Below are positions 5,881 through 6,119 of a DNA stretch of 6,119 nt, piece by piece. Each line of letters begins with the position of its first letter. Within the stretch, counting starts at the first letter, position 1. Below the pieces are notes generated by a model. That model was not told the origin of the DNA, made no database searches, and saw nothing but the letters and a program-made list of their open reading frames with translations. The translations under genes were made by a program, and so were the position numbers. The DNA is from an uncultured Austwickia sp. (GTDB lineage: Bacteria; Actinomycetota; Actinomycetes; Actinomycetales; Dermatophilaceae): assembly GCA_934678955.1 (NCBI GenBank), contig CAKUSI010000242.1:1-6119 (forward strand), in the 5' to 3' direction.

Positions 5881-6119
5881 TCACGCCTGCTCCGCCCACC
5901 AGGCCAGCAGGGCCTCCCGGGCGCGGTCCTCCCCCAGGGGCCCCTCGTCGATGCGCTTCTCGAGCAGGAACTTGTACGCCTTGCCGACCGCCGGGCCGGG
6001 CCCGATGCCGAGGGCGTCCATGATCTGGGTGCCGTCGAGGTCGGGACGCATGGCGTCCAGCTCCTCCTGCTCGGCCAGCTCGTCGATGCGCCACTCGAGC
6101 TGCTCGTAGGCGGTGCGCA
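5881..6119 (-). CDS. cca: CCA tRNA nucleotidyltransferase, C-terminal 78 residues (runs off the right edge)
   Basis: The enzyme adds or repairs the 3' CCA end of tRNAs in the cytoplasm using CTP and ATP. Only the tail is present. It reads ELEWRIDELAEQEEL, then RPDLDGTQIMDALGIGPGP, AVGKAYKFLLEKRIDEGPLG, and ends LAWWAEQA before TGA (5881-5883 on the plus strand). The pattern of RPxLDGxQIM, LGIxPGPxVG, a YxFLLExRxxEGP helix and a late LLAWW is that of the C-terminal tRNA-binding domain of class II CCA-adding enzymes of the actinobacterial PcnA type. The catalytic head domain would lie to the right of the window. The window cuts the gene within a codon, so this truncation comes from the window edge and says nothing about damage. 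The gene probably leads an operon with the RhtA-like exporter. Confidence 0.9.
   Translation of the reverse strand, partial: RTAYEQLEWRIDELAEQEELDAMRPDLDGTQIMDALGIGPGPAVGKAYKFLLEKRIDEGPLGEDRAREALLAWWAEQA

Overview
The window comes from a high-GC Gram-positive genome, most likely an actinobacterium and possibly a member of the Propionibacteriaceae. The reasons are the GC-rich third codon positions, the GTG starts, purine-rich Shine-Dalgarno sites where present, and protein ends that resemble actinobacterial glycogen phosphorylase and CCA tRNA nucleotidyltransferase. The genus is an inference.

Left edge (1-734): a minus-strand fragment of an EamA/RhtA-type transporter gene (about 1-109) runs directly into the 3' quarter of a plus-strand glycogen phosphorylase gene (about 108-734). 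Both genes have lost their 5' parts at the same point, beside a GGATCC sequence. The fragment resembles residues 145-180 of the complete transporter at the other end of the window. This is either a real rearrangement or a chimeric join. A perfect 13-bp inverted repeat follows glgP, then a DinB-like metal-binding protein gene (838-1389).

Centre (1390-4941): a lactococcin 972-type bacteriocin locus. A 151-nt regulatory region carries two copies of a 9-nt box spaced 42 bp apart and a plausible promoter. Then come a secreted 111-aa precursor, a strong 14-bp intercistronic hairpin, a 654-aa membrane protein built as two MacB/FtsX-like units, a complete ABC ATPase, and a GTGA-overlapping gene for a small membrane-anchored two-cysteine protein that I do not recognise. 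The likely logic is that the peptide is exported through the general secretion route and acts on the cell envelope of rivals. The membrane protein and ATPase would serve immunity or export, and the fourth gene is a candidate accessory or immunity factor. The hairpin would favour precursor mRNA over the transporter genes.

Right edge (4944-6119, minus strand): a complete RhtA-like amino-acid exporter converges on the bacteriocin operon with a 2-nt gap. Upstream of it, on the same strand, lies the 3' end of cca, which encodes CCA tRNA nucleotidyltransferase. No RNA genes, insertion sequences or CRISPR arrays were seen, and no stretch longer than about 150 nt lacks a gene.
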